64,000 nt of DNA from Vibrio sp. CAU 1672 (GCF_029223195.1 NZ_JARHUF010000001.1:451603-515602); one strand, 5' to 3'; positions 43,671-53,900 are shown, counted from the first letter of the stretch. Numbers and translations: made by a program. Notes: a model not told the origin generated them from the sequence alone.

Positions 43671-43895
43671 TTAACCCTGAGATTCAGTCTCATTCGGGGT
43701 GTACTCCAGAATGTCTCCGGGTTGGCAATTTAAATGCTTACATATCGCGTCTAACGTGACCAACTTGACCGCTTTAGCGCGACCATTCTTCAGCACAGAT
43801 AAGTTTTGTTCTGTAATACCGACCAGTTTGGCAAGTTCATTCGAACGCATCTTTCTCTTCGCCAGCATCACATCAAGATTAATTACAATCGCCAT
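43671..43895 (-). CDS. XRE-family helix-turn-helix regulator
   Basis: A 74-residue single-domain Cro/CI-type regulator (KRKMRSNELAKLVGITEQNLSVLKNGRAKAVKLVTLDAICKHLNCQPGDILEY), close to the YozG type regularly paired with DUF2975 membrane proteins. It follows the DUF2975 gene by eleven bases on the same strand, so the two are cotranscribed. Confidence 0.9.
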   Translation of the reverse strand: MAIVINLDVMLAKRKMRSNELAKLVGITEQNLSVLKNGRAKAVKLVTLDAICKHLNCQPGDILEYTPNETESQG

Positions 43896-43906
43896 ACACT
43901 ATTCAC

Positions 43907-44434
43907 TCAAATTGTCAGCTCACTCTCTTGTTGCAGTTCTGCCGCTCTTTCCATGACCACAGCGATGACACGCACGACCAACCCGATCACCATCATGGTG
44001 ATATCCACGTCATCAATACCGATGGAGTAGTACCAAGATTCGCCATCGTAAGTTAAAGCAAGAGTCATAAGTAACTCACTGATTGCACTAACAAAAGGAG
44101 TAGCAATCAATATATAACTCAGCCTCTTATAGCAGTAGGCATTCTGCTGTTCAAAAATTTGTCCTTTTTCGTACAAACCAAACAACACAATTAACTGCCA
44201 CAACATCGCCATGGTCAAAAAGGCGGAGAACATACTTGGGATATAACCGACCAATGAACGAGTCAACGACAAGGGTAGTTCGACCTCAACGGGAAAAGTG
44301 GCATCGAACCACTGGGCGTTAAACAAGGTCGCACTGAACCATAAGGTGCTATCAAGCGCAGCCACAAAGAAAAATGAAAACCAAAACAAAACAAGCAACT
44401 TACGGCTAAAAGAGCTAATAGATTGCTGTGACAT
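43907..44434 (-). CDS. DUF2975 family membrane protein
   Basis: A 175-residue protein with four hydrophobic segments (LLVLFWFSFFFVAALDSTLWF, the LVGYIPSMFSAFLTMAMLWQ region, LSYILIATPFVSAISELLM and DVDITMMVIGLVVRVIAVVM), matching DUF2975. ATG at 44434 has GAGG at proper distance; an in-frame TTG at 44440 is not used. Together with the XRE regulator it forms a common two-gene unit whose function is unknown. Confidence 0.82.
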   Translation of the reverse strand: MSQQSISSFSRKLLVLFWFSFFFVAALDSTLWFSATLFNAQWFDATFPVEVELPLSLTRSLVGYIPSMFSAFLTMAMLWQLIVLFGLYEKGQIFEQQNAYCYKRLSYILIATPFVSAISELLMTLALTYDGESWYYSIGIDDVDITMMVIGLVVRVIAVVMERAAELQQESELTI

Positions 44435-44597
44435 ATCCAACCTCGATAATTAATAATTTGAGGCTATCTTAGTGACCGGAAATCAAAAACACAATAAAAA
44501 CTTATCGTTTTTCGATAAGTTTTTATTGAAAGCCACCAAAGAACGATTTACGCTAGTAATCAAATCACACCGAACCATTGATCAGACCGGGGTTTTG

Positions 44598-44936
44598 ATG
44601 TTTATGACATATACTGTGCCAAGTGCACTATTGATTTTGTTTTCCTGTACCGCGGCTGCCGATGCGCTATTTCTTGATAACCTTGAGGAAGAGTTAGGTT
44701 TGACCGACTCGTTGAGCGCATCATATGTACAACGCTTAACGCCAAAACAGCAGCAGTTTACCGGCAATGATTGCCATGAAGCCTCGCGGCAGACGTTTGT
44801 CAATAACGGCTTAACCAGTGGCGTTCGCAGCACACACTGCTACGTAACGGAATTTAATGGGAACAAGGTTGAGAGCTACTTCCAGACCAATCCAGATGGA
44901 AGCTACACCAACGGTTTCACTTGGACTTTTGAATAA
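44598..44936 (+). CDS. Small exported protein, unknown function
   Basis: A 112-residue protein from ATG 44598, preceded by GGGG; ATG 44604 is an alternative and the frame is open from 44472. The N-terminus VPSALLILFSCTAAADA is a signal peptide, cleaved after ADA or, less likely, lipidated at the cysteine. The mature part has two cysteines (NDCHEASRQ and STHCYVTEFN) that could pair, and ends in GSYTNGFTWTFE. No family recognised. Confidence 0.6.
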   Translation: MFMTYTVPSALLILFSCTAAADALFLDNLEEELGLTDSLSASYVQRLTPKQQQFTGNDCHEASRQTFVNNGLTSGVRSTHCYVTEFNGNKVESYFQTNPDGSYTNGFTWTFE

Positions 44937-44940
44937 CAAA

Positions 44941-44969
44941 AAGCCCGCTAACGATACATCAGCGGGCTT
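44941..44969. terminator. Terminator at the left edge of the defence island
   Basis: AAGCCCGCT (44941-44949) / AGCGGGCTT (44961-44969). The T-run lies on the minus-strand side, so it best fits the long leftward operon that ends at 45145, though it may also stop the small exported-protein gene. The rest of 44970-45144 is A+T rich without genes. Confidence 0.7.
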
Positions 44970-45144
44970 AGTAGCTAACCATTACTTTACCTATACATTC
45001 ATCAACTTCTTTAAAATAAAGCCATTAGACAACTAACTATGTAATGAAAAAAGGTTTTGATAGCATTTTTACCTCTCGCCCAAATAGCTCAATGTAGAAT
45101 TGACACCCTGCAACTTGCCTAAGCAATTTCCTTTGTCCAACCTG

Positions 45145-45675
45145 TTATTTTGCTATTTGAACCTCATCCATCGCACGTACTAATCCCTTGAGAAATCGTA
45201 TCGCTTTCTCTAGTTCATCTCTTTTAATTAAGTGCCTCTGACCATTTGATGTATTAGCCTGATGTGCTGCATCACCGCGTTTTGATATAAATTCGTTAAG
45301 CACTTTTTTAGCTTGAGGTGGATGGTAGCTATCCCACTTCCAACCTTCGGTCACGTCAACATCAAAATGGGTCATAAATAATTGCTTGGTTTTATCTGTA
45401 TTTGGATTAAAGAAACGTTTCAAATCTTCATCCACTCGCTTTTGGACAAAATTACCCAATTGACTGCCTCTCACAGATAAGAGCCAAACATTAATTTCTT
45501 CTTTAAATCGGTCCTTAACGTATGTTTCCCAAGAGGCTAAGGCAAGCACCATACCAGCTCTTTTCAAAGATTCAGCATTGTGATCTTGCTGTATACCTTT
45601 TTCCACATCGAAACGAGCAAGCATTTCCTCTGCATCTGTAATCGACTGTTCAAACCGCTTTCCTGCCTCTGACAT
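45145..45675 (-). CDS. HEPN-type protein, candidate RNase effector
   Basis: A 176-residue all-helical protein. ATG at 45675 has AAGGA in good position; the TTG at 45696 that opens the frame does not. The helices LKRAGMVLALASWETYVKDRFKEEI and the motif R133-GDAA-H138 fit the RX4-6H active site of HEPN ribonucleases of the RiboL-PSP/MAE_28990-like kind. HEPN proteins act as RNases in toxin-antitoxin, CRISPR and abortive-infection systems. It is the last gene of the operon, 42 bases after the radical SAM gene. Family assignment is by motif and helix pattern only. Confidence 0.65.
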   Translation of the reverse strand: MSEAGKRFEQSITDAEEMLARFDVEKGIQQDHNAESLKRAGMVLALASWETYVKDRFKEEINVWLLSVRGSQLGNFVQKRVDEDLKRFFNPNTDKTKQLFMTHFDVDVTEGWKWDSYHPPQAKKVLNEFISKRGDAAHQANTSNGQRHLIKRDELEKAIRFLKGLVRAMDEVQIAK

Positions 45676-45717
45676 TTGTATATCCTTACTTACCAATTAT
45701 TTTAATAACTTAGCTGG

Positions 45718-46311
45718 TTATTCACATAATACTTCTATTAACTTGTTATCCGGAAAACCCAAAATCCTCAAGCTTTCATCTTCATCAATGATGATCTCTA
45801 CTTCATTGACAGAGCAAGGGTTAGTGTTTTCCCTGGAGCTTTTTGGATAGACAACAACCTGATTATCTGAACCAATCCATTGCTGCTCGACGTTTCGTTG
45901 TTCTGAGCGATATCGACCTATCGCAGCGATATCGCAAAACTGATGAATATGCGATAAATTGCCCTGCTGAAGCAGCTCATCCTCTTCATAACCAGTAAAT
46001 AAAAACACAGTTAAGTTAGAGCGCATCCTGATTTGCTCTATTAACCACCAGAGGTTATCAGCTTGATGTAGTGGCTCGCCCCCAAGGAAAGTCACCCCCC
46101 GAATGCCAGGCGTATCTAATATTTCTTCCAGCAGCTTTTCCTTGTGAACAAGGTTATTGCTTTTGAAAGACCACATTTCCCGGTTCCAGCAGCCATCACA
46201 GGCAAGCGCACACCCCTGAAACCACACCACAAAACGATCACCAGGGCCATAAATATGGCTCAATGGCTCGATATGAGCTAGATTAAAATACTCGCCGTAA
46301 TCTTGAACCAC
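45718..46311 (-). CDS. Small radical SAM protein (4Fe-4S single cluster, NrdG-like)
   Basis: A 197-residue protein with the cluster motif C34-ALA-C38-DG-C41 (CX3CX2C), preceded by RFVVWFQGC as in activating enzymes of the NrdG/PflA group, and the SAM-binding GGEPL at residues 77-81. The protein is short and has no SPASM or auxiliary-cluster domain. Activases of this type generate a glycyl radical or modify a peptide, but no RVXGY-like glycyl-radical motif was seen in the neighbours. GTG start, four bases after the DUF1257 gene. Its substrate is presumably another operon product. Confidence 0.85.
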   Translation of the reverse strand: MVQDYGEYFNLAHIEPLSHIYGPGDRFVVWFQGCALACDGCWNREMWSFKSNNLVHKEKLLEEILDTPGIRGVTFLGGEPLHQADNLWWLIEQIRMRSNLTVFLFTGYEEDELLQQGNLSHIHQFCDIAAIGRYRSEQRNVEQQWIGSDNQVVVYPKSSRENTNPCSVNEVEIIIDEDESLRILGFPDNKLIEVLCE

Positions 46312-46315
46312 TGAC

Positions 46316-46828
46316 TTACACCGTACGAGTAAGAACCAGCTGGATCTGCTGTCCTTTTCTAACTTCCTTTACCGAATATCCCTGAGCTTTGGCTTTTTCT
46401 ATCGCTGCCATTCGAGTCGCTTCAACTCGTGCTTTACGCTCTTCTTGTAAACGAATACGCTCTTGCTCAGCCAATATTTCCAAGTGTTCCTGGTACGCCT
46501 TTTGATAAGCGTTGCCAACAAGTTGCAAAAAATCACCAACCTTTTTATATCCTTTCGATGCAGCAGAAAGCGTTGTAACCCGCCCGTTCATCTCACTAGA
46601 GTCATGTCTGAGAATCCACTGTTCATTAGCTTGGCGGAAATGTTGCGGGCCGTAATAATCAGTGCGGTTAGTAAGAATGTCTCCGAGTTGTAACTCCCCT
46701 CGATGACTAAATGTCCGAAGTTCTTGCTCAGTCACCAATACAGGCTCTGCGCCAACCTCTTCAAGCGCTTTCATCAACACTGACTTTATGACAAAAGGAG
46801 TAGCTGTTTTTATTACTGCACTCATCAT
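46316..46828 (-). CDS. DUF1257 (Ycf35-like) protein
   Basis: A 170-residue protein. The C-terminal block AAIEKAKAQGYSVKEVRKGQQIQLVLTRTV is the hallmark of DUF1257 (plastid Ycf35 and bacterial relatives); the N-terminal half is divergent and a charged helical segment (LAEQERIRLQEERKARVEA) is inserted before the end. The function of Ycf35 is unknown. The family repeatedly occurs with DUF2997 and Ycf46-type AAA ATPases, both present here. Start and DUF2997 stop overlap as TAATG; a second ATG follows the first directly. Confidence 0.72.
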   Translation of the reverse strand: MMSAVIKTATPFVIKSVLMKALEEVGAEPVLVTEQELRTFSHRGELQLGDILTNRTDYYGPQHFRQANEQWILRHDSSEMNGRVTTLSAASKGYKKVGDFLQLVGNAYQKAYQEHLEILAEQERIRLQEERKARVEATRMAAIEKAKAQGYSVKEVRKGQQIQLVLTRTV

Positions 46829-47034
46829 TAACTCCGGTTAATTTTCTGATTACGATTAGTTTGCACCGCCTGTTGTTGATGAAACTCATCTGTTTTCTTC
46901 AGACTTGCTATTGTCCCTTCAGTATCAAGTAACTCATCCAGTGCTTCTAAACAACTTTCACCTTTAAAACCGGCGGTTTTCGCGGTAATGCTACCTTCTT
47001 CATCTATCGTGATTATTATTTTTTGCTCAGGCAT
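46828..47034 (-). CDS. DUF2997 family small protein
   Basis: A 68-residue protein: KIIITIDEEGSITAKTAGFKGESCLEALDELL matches the DUF2997 core (a beta hairpin with the conserved G-x-x-C-x-E segment). DUF2997 is normally paired with DUF1257. The single conserved cysteine in KGESCLEAL is a candidate site for modification by the radical SAM gene nearby, which is speculation. It overlaps the 761-residue gene by eight bases. Confidence 0.72.
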   Translation of the reverse strand: MPEQKIIITIDEEGSITAKTAGFKGESCLEALDELLDTEGTIASLKKTDEFHQQQAVQTNRNQKINRS

Positions 47035-49312
47035 GTTTCACTCCATAACTAGCCGGACGATTTACGCAAACAGTAGCATTCAGCAGTTCAGCATCTATCT
47101 TAGCTTGGTCAATTTGATCAGTATTTCGGATCACCAACCAGCGCCGCTGATTGTCAACTTTCAGTTCCGAACCTGCTGCTGGTAACTCCTCTTTTGGCCA
47201 ATCAAAGTGAGTATTTAGTTTGCTACCTTTGAGCCCTAACTGCTGCTCGAAGGCGTTTGCACTATTTTTAACCTGGTACTCAAACTTAGAGCCGTGACTC
47301 TTCAACGCCATTTCAGCAGCAGCCAAAGTTACCTTTGCTTTTTCAACATCTTTCAGCGCTTCTTGCAAATCCCGATCAATTTTGTGTAATGCCTGATGAT
47401 GATCCTCAATAGCCCGATTCAGCTTACTGTAATGCTTCCTGAATATTTTTTCCTTACTTGACTGACGAAGCGCATCCGCCATCAAGTGATCCATAGATAG
47501 TAATCCAGCCCTGACTGCCCCTAGAAAATCTCCTTCTGCTTGTAGCTTTACAGCTGCTTGCTCTTCTTTGTCTTCCGGCATTTCGTTTGGGAGAAACTGT
47601 TCTGGTTTGACCCCGTCCAATCTAACCTGCCTCAGTTGTTCATCGGACAGCACCTGCACCGCATCTTGCCAGCTATGCGTGAAGTCTCTCTCTGCGGACC
47701 GATTTTTACTGTTGCGATCTGCAAGCAAAGCATCGTGAGCACTCTTTTTAGCCCTAACTAATTCACGAGCCACTCTCTCTTGTCTCTGAAGCTTCTGCAA
47801 CTTCTCTTCCCAGCGATGATTTTGCTCGGCTTTATCCAGTTCTGTTGCTGTATGCCGCCCTCTATTTGAAATGTCTTCTGCCAACTTAACCAAACGGCGA
47901 CGATACTCCTGACGCTCTGAAGGTGTTGCCTTCGTTACACTCCAGTCTTTGAGCTCAGCCAACTCTCTGTTTATTGCTTTCACCGATTGTCCTTGCCCAA
48001 GGATAAAACTTTTCAGGAAGCCTTTTAGCTTGTCCGCAATATCCGACTGCTGGTCATCAATAAAGCTTTGTCTGTGTTGCAGTGATGAAAGTCGCTCCTG
48101 CCAAATATGTTCAGCTTGCTGCCAATCACTATACAATTTGTCAGGCTGCGCAGTTACGGGGCAATAAGGTGGATGAATTACAACTGAGTAATCAATCCTG
48201 TGAGATAGGAAATTTCTTTGGCAACCCGTTTGAGACTTTGTCAGTTGTTCTGCGCTGGAGTATAGGAAGCTATCCAAGCTTTGGACTGATACTGCTTCCA
48301 ACTCTTTTTTCCTAACCGCTTTAACCCGCCGGATCAGTTCCGGTTGGTCAGAAAAACGGAGCATTCGCTCATCTGAAAGCTCACCAAGTATAGCTTCTGA
48401 TTGGTATTGCCAGGCAGCTTCCTCGAAAGCCACCTCATAAGCAGAAACCATCTTCTTTCCTTGCTGTTCAGATAAACATAAACACCAGTTAGCGACCTTA
48501 AACGCCATTGCATCAGGAAGCAGCCAACTCCCTTGCTCTGAGATGAGTAGAGAAGGAATTGCTGTATCCGTCAGAGCTACGCCCTGCCGTCCAATAATCG
48601 AAGAAGAGTCGGTATGCTTTAATAAGCGGTAATTTGAACCCTCAGTCCCAAGTTCAGAACAACTCACAGCCTGAAGTGTTGCTAAGGTATCTCCTAAACA
48701 TTCTTCTAGCGTGCCACACAAATGGTGAGAATGGTTAGTCACGATCTTTTTGTCTGGGTGCTCTGTTTTCTGTGTTAACAAATTTTGTTGCAAATATTCG
48801 TTTTGGCTATGTTCCCAGAACAATTTACAAAAGCTTCGAAAGCTATCGTCTATTTGGTCAGCCTCTAATTGAATCGCCCAAGCCTCAGCTTTATCATCGG
48901 AAAATATCAGATGGTTCATTACTAGCCACCCTTGAGCTTTATTTGTTGAATGGTCGGCCAACACCAACGCTCCGCACTGAGCAACTCCGGTACGAATCAA
49001 GCAACGTCCTGACAACGCATCGATGGCTGCTTGGTTAACGCGTTCATCACCTAACAGCAAATAAATACGAACACCGCGATCTGCTGTCTCCTGAATGACT
49101 TTAATTAACCCTTGATCACTGATTTGCTCAACTGCAATTAACAGAGTGAGTTTGGACGACTTAATCAAATTCGCTTTAAGCCATTCACAATCGACATGAA
49201 GAAGAGCATCCGAAAAGTTGCTGTCACTATCCTGCTTATGAAATAACCCGGGTAACAGCTCACTTGTATAATCAATTTGAAACTGTTCCTGCCTTGCTTC
49301 GATTACAGCCAT
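47027..49312 (-). CDS. 761-residue protein with degenerate PLD-like N-terminus and coiled coils
   Basis: No family was recognised outright. The first 170 residues have the order typical of phospholipase-D-like nucleases (LIKSSKLTLLIAVEQISDQGLIKVIQETADRGVRIYLLLGD, then CGALVLAD, then FCKLFWEHSQNEY), but where the catalytic HxK should stand the sequence reads QCGALVLAD, so this part is probably inactive. Residues about 390-690 are rich in charged heptads and predicted coiled coil. The end carries ELKVDNQRRWLVIRNTDQID. It lies between the DUF2997 gene and the 550-residue gene with overlaps at both ends. A scaffold or DNA/RNA-binding role is a guess. Confidence 0.7.
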   Translation of the reverse strand: MAVIEARQEQFQIDYTSELLPGLFHKQDSDSNFSDALLHVDCEWLKANLIKSSKLTLLIAVEQISDQGLIKVIQETADRGVRIYLLLGDERVNQAAIDALSGRCLIRTGVAQCGALVLADHSTNKAQGWLVMNHLIFSDDKAEAWAIQLEADQIDDSFRSFCKLFWEHSQNEYLQQNLLTQKTEHPDKKIVTNHSHHLCGTLEECLGDTLATLQAVSCSELGTEGSNYRLLKHTDSSSIIGRQGVALTDTAIPSLLISEQGSWLLPDAMAFKVANWCLCLSEQQGKKMVSAYEVAFEEAAWQYQSEAILGELSDERMLRFSDQPELIRRVKAVRKKELEAVSVQSLDSFLYSSAEQLTKSQTGCQRNFLSHRIDYSVVIHPPYCPVTAQPDKLYSDWQQAEHIWQERLSSLQHRQSFIDDQQSDIADKLKGFLKSFILGQGQSVKAINRELAELKDWSVTKATPSERQEYRRRLVKLAEDISNRGRHTATELDKAEQNHRWEEKLQKLQRQERVARELVRAKKSAHDALLADRNSKNRSAERDFTHSWQDAVQVLSDEQLRQVRLDGVKPEQFLPNEMPEDKEEQAAVKLQAEGDFLGAVRAGLLSMDHLMADALRQSSKEKIFRKHYSKLNRAIEDHHQALHKIDRDLQEALKDVEKAKVTLAAAEMALKSHGSKFEYQVKNSANAFEQQLGLKGSKLNTHFDWPKEELPAAGSELKVDNQRRWLVIRNTDQIDQAKIDAELLNATVCVNRPASYGVKHA

Positions 49313-50964
49313 CAGATGACTTCCTCCATTTTCATTTTTTTAATTTCTTCCTGCAGATAGTGTGGTAACTCGTTTTTCTCCTTTGGTGTAAAAGTTGGTG
49401 TACCTTCAACCATATAGGTATCACCTGAATGCCTAATAAAATCTACCCCGCTGCTACATTCCCAGCACCATATTTGTGAGCGACCAAACAAGATCCAGTA
49501 ACGACCGTGATTACTGCTATCTTTCTTAAAAGTACGCCTCTCCCAGTTCATCGGTAACTCTGCTTCACCTTTCCCTAAAGGTGGATTTAATGTCATCAAC
49601 AACCCGTGAGACGCACGCGATTTGTCAGCAAACACTTTGAGGTTATGACTCTGTCTTCTGGTATGCACATACCGGTCTGAATAAATTATCTTTTGAACCT
49701 GCTGACCATGGGCAAGTTGATAAATAAGAGCCTCAATGCTGAGTTCATCGGACTGCATTAAGGTAATTGGCAGGGATTGTTTTTTACTGTTCGATGGTGA
49801 CAAATCTGCTACAGCTGCTACGTGCCAATATGCTTCAGGATTATTTTCACGCCCAAAACTACCCAATAGCTCCTGACCTAGTTTGAGAGGAAGATCGAAA
49901 TCACTCATTCCTTCATGATCTAACCAGTTTGACTGCTGTAAGTGAGCCTCTGAATCACTAGAATACTTTTTGCTATGAAAGCTCGCTAACCAGTATTGAT
50001 GCCACTGTTTCGCATCGGAAGGATCTTCCGGTTTAATTGGCAGATGCTGACACTGAACTCGTTCAAAGTTTCCAAAAAGTGTATTCAGCCCCGGAATTGT
50101 TCGACTGCCCACTTCAAGCTTTTGTACTGCTTGCGAATATTTGCGAACCGCATCTAATGTAACGCGCATGCGCTTAGCTTGCGTATCCCACACCCCACCA
50201 AATTGCTTTGCAATATAACCCAGTACCTCCGGAAGATGGTTTTGATAGTCTTCGATATTCATTTCTAAATCGCGGACAACCGCCTTAGCACTCTTGCTTG
50301 TGAATTTCAGTGCTTCTACTTGCCCTTTTAAAGTAACGCTTGAATGCCCATAACTAAGTGCCCACTCTAAATCCAGATGAGCCTTAGCCTCTGCAGAGCA
50401 CAATACCTCTGGCTTAATAGACGCTATGATGGCCTTACCCTGATGTTGATCCGTTTTCGGAGCGTTGAGTTTTTCCTCAAGTAAATCTACTTCGCAATTT
50501 GTATTTACAGCAAAACCAGAATTAAACGCATCATTTCCCTTCTTCCATACATTATGATTTGGCTCACCAAAAGCTGAATACCTCTGAACGAATATTGGAC
50601 GGGTACCCAGCAAAGGGTCATTGTTGGTATACCAAATATGGTATAGCCCTCTCTCCTCCTGATCTATACAACAGGTATCAATAACTTGTTGACCTTTTTG
50701 GGTTAATCCTGCCGTTTCAGGATCCCACAATGTTTCCCTTTTTAAGTATGCTCTCAACCGAGCTGGTATTTGCACGTCGCTCCGTTGGCTTGCTTTCAGC
50801 AACGATACCAAATCTTGCCTTTCTTTCTTGAAAGTCACCTTGGCGACAACCGGGTAGCGCTTAACTTCAACCTTTCGTCTAAGAATAATATTTAACTCAT
50901 TCTTCCCAAAACTAGCTCCAATCGCTGTCGATTTGCTCACTGAAGGATTTTGTTTTTTGTTCAC
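49312..50964 (-). CDS. 550-residue protein of unknown function in the AAA/helicase operon
   Basis: No domain is recognised with certainty. The N-terminal part (LRAYLKRETLWDPETAGLTQKGQQVIDTCCIDQEERGLYHIWYTNNDPLLGTRPIFVQR) looks like a winged-helix or sensor region as found in PLD-linked defence proteins. The C-terminal part (IYQLAHGQQVQKIIYSDRYVHTRRQSHNLKVF and HGRYWILFGRSQIWCWECSSG) resembles the second half of a PLD-like fold, which would complement the half in the neighbouring 761-residue protein. It overlaps both neighbours by one base, so production is likely stoichiometric. Confidence 0.68.
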   Translation of the reverse strand: MNKKQNPSVSKSTAIGASFGKNELNIILRRKVEVKRYPVVAKVTFKKERQDLVSLLKASQRSDVQIPARLRAYLKRETLWDPETAGLTQKGQQVIDTCCIDQEERGLYHIWYTNNDPLLGTRPIFVQRYSAFGEPNHNVWKKGNDAFNSGFAVNTNCEVDLLEEKLNAPKTDQHQGKAIIASIKPEVLCSAEAKAHLDLEWALSYGHSSVTLKGQVEALKFTSKSAKAVVRDLEMNIEDYQNHLPEVLGYIAKQFGGVWDTQAKRMRVTLDAVRKYSQAVQKLEVGSRTIPGLNTLFGNFERVQCQHLPIKPEDPSDAKQWHQYWLASFHSKKYSSDSEAHLQQSNWLDHEGMSDFDLPLKLGQELLGSFGRENNPEAYWHVAAVADLSPSNSKKQSLPITLMQSDELSIEALIYQLAHGQQVQKIIYSDRYVHTRRQSHNLKVFADKSRASHGLLMTLNPPLGKGEAELPMNWERRTFKKDSSNHGRYWILFGRSQIWCWECSSGVDFIRHSGDTYMVEGTPTFTPKEKNELPHYLQEEIKKMKMEEVI

Positions 50965-53900
50965 TATTTTCTATTCCTTCTGGTTCTCTTATTGTGCATT
51001 TTATTCGGCACTACCACATCACTTGACGTTGCTAACTCACTAAGTTCTTTTGTTCGTGAGCGCTGACTAAAATAATTATGGCTGCCCACAACCACCAGTT
51101 GATAGCGTGCTCGCGTAATTGAAACATTAAGCCGATTTGGTGAATCCATAAATCCATCCCGACTCGTGTTTACCATAGACAAGAAAACCAAATCAGCCTC
51201 CTGCCCCTGAAAGTAGTCGACTGTCGCGAGCTTTATAGAAATACCTTTGTAGTTAAAACGTGCATACCGATTATTATTACCTGGTAAGGATTTTTGCATC
51301 ATCTCCCGTAACGCTTTTTCCTGACCTTTATAAAAAGTCAAAACAGCTACATCATATGCCTCATCTTTTTTGTTTTTCCTCTTCCCTTCAGCCCATTCGC
51401 AAAATAACTTAAGTTCATGGACAATAGCTTCTACCTCTTTCGTATTAACGTTTCTAAATACACTGCCTTGAACATCTAACCAGGTGTTACGTTTTTTGTA
51501 ACGATTGTATTCCCAATCTCGATCACCTCGTGTTTTACTTCCGTCTAATAACACGCCTTGCTCATAAAACTGGCTGCGGGGAAAACTTGAAATATCGGGA
51601 TGCATACGATGTTGATAAGTTAACGTTGAATGACGCTGCTTCTTCTCATGTTTTTTAAAACCTTGGTTCAAAGTTATAGGATCATCATTCTTACGTTTTT
51701 GTAAACCATCACCTGATAACGCTTCCAGAATTGAAGGGAAAGCAATATTTTTAAGAATGTGGATACGTCCATCTGCTTTGATCGACTTGGGGAATAACCG
51801 GTCTAGGGTTGACGCATAATTGTTTTTAAGCCGCTTATTCGAAGACAATCGCAGCCAGTACTCTCGTTCCAACCTCCAACAAACTTGTTCTGACCACTTT
51901 GTGCTACCTATGCGATCCAGCAACTCACCATGAATCTCGGTAGTCGAACTAATATCTGAATTTTTAACTGTAAACGACTTATCAGAAGCTTGACCCGCTG
52001 CTTTATGAAGAAAAGCATTTTCTGTTCTAAACCAGTCTGAGTGTAACATCAGCATATCATCTGGAAGCATGGCTTGTAGCCTGCTCAAACACGTTTCATC
52101 TACAAAACAAAGCGTACGGGAATATAGCCGCCAAGGCTCTCTCTCCAGTGTTCTCATATCTGTCAGTTGGTTAAACGCAGGCTCATGAGCCCTTATACGA
52201 CGACTTTGGATGAGAAGAATATTTTCTAACCCTTTGCTCAATAATTCAGAGCCCACACGAGCTTCAATCTCATCGTTTAATGCCTTTAAAACTCCTTTAG
52301 ATACCGAAACCAACATGGGTTGTTCATATGGGTTCCTATTATTCCCTCTAAGTTCTTCAAGCAGAAAACAAGCCTGTTGTATGGCAGGAGACAATGTCTC
52401 AGCATCTGTTTTGCCTCGACGAGGTGTCAGCATCAAATTGTCCAAATTCGCGACAATCTGCTCACGGTCAGTAAAAGGCGATAACTGGCGGACATCACCA
52501 ACCAGAATCCAACGTTTAGCAAAGCGAGCCGGAACTAAAAACTCTTGAAACGTGGTTTTACTGCATTCATCAATAATCATGACATCGAACGGTGGCTCAC
52601 CACGATCCAGTACCACTTCACGTTCATTAAACAGCCGTAATATACCAATTGTTGTGCCACAAATTAGGTTAGAAGCATCGACCATCAATTGTTTACTAAA
52701 CGCTTCCCCACAATTGCTGCTCTTTAACTGCTTATGTAGATTATCAAACTGAAAGCCTTCAACACCTACAGCATTACTCTCATCACCGATTCGCAAAGGA
52801 AATATATGCTGACTTAGTTTTGAATCCTCCTGAATCCGCTCAAGAACATTGTTTATCGCAGCATGAGTTGAAGCCGAAAGTAACACCCTTTTACCCTGCA
52901 TCACTAATTGGATTATCAGCTCTAAAATAGTCGTAGTTTTGCCAGTCCCCGGCGGGCCATCTAGAATGGCAAAATCTGGTGTTGCCAACGCCTTTCCAAC
53001 AAACTCACGCTGACGATCACAACCATCAAAGTCAGAGTTGGTCAAAACTTTCCAGTCAATACCGCTCTCTGGCTGAATATCCTGCCAACGCACCCTTTGT
53101 CGTTCTTGTAACAAGTGTATGATTGGTAAATGCCCATAGGATGGGCGTCTCCGTAACTGATTGATGGCCTCTTTTTGCCTCTTCAACTGAGACGTATCAA
53201 CACTAACCCGTATTTCAGGAACTTTTCCTTGGTTGTTAGGATACTCACTCTTCCAGCTTTTCTTACCCCGGGTATTTTTCGCTAGCAAAATCTGCCGTTC
53301 TTCCGGTCTAGACTTTATAACCCGAAACCCATCCTCGAACTTTCTTTGGGTATGATCTAGGATCTTGATATTGTCACCAAAGAAATGATCAAGATCAGAC
53401 TTACCTGTTTCCTCACCAGATTCTTTTTCTACAAGCTGAATCCATTTTTCATCAACCTTCGCTTCGCTGACACTAAATAAGACCTCAGAAAAACGAGTGC
53501 AATTAAGCTTAGTGTTATTCTCAAACTCTGGGGATTGCATATCACTTGCTTCCAAAACAAGTATGCCTTCATCATTGTTCTCTAACGACCAAAGCTCTTG
53601 ACTTAATCCACTACCATCAATAGTTAAATGCTCAGGTACCAGCTCACCAAACATTTTAGATGTAACGTCCTTTAGAGGATAACCATCAAAATTGGGTTTA
53701 TTAGGAGCAAACAGTAGCCAACTAGTACCATTCTGACGTGGTGAATAGCTTTCTAACTGATTGTCATCCAGTGACGCAATGACCTCAAACCGAGTATTTT
53801 GTCCATTGATAGTCACTGTACTTTGGGGATTAACCTGACCATACAAGTGCACACAGTTACGATTAACTAACTTAATCTTGCAGGCATGGCTATCAACATG

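Noticed and set aside
47027..49312. 761-residue protein as an active PLD nuclease
   Set aside because: No HxK(x4)D motif is present at the expected place.
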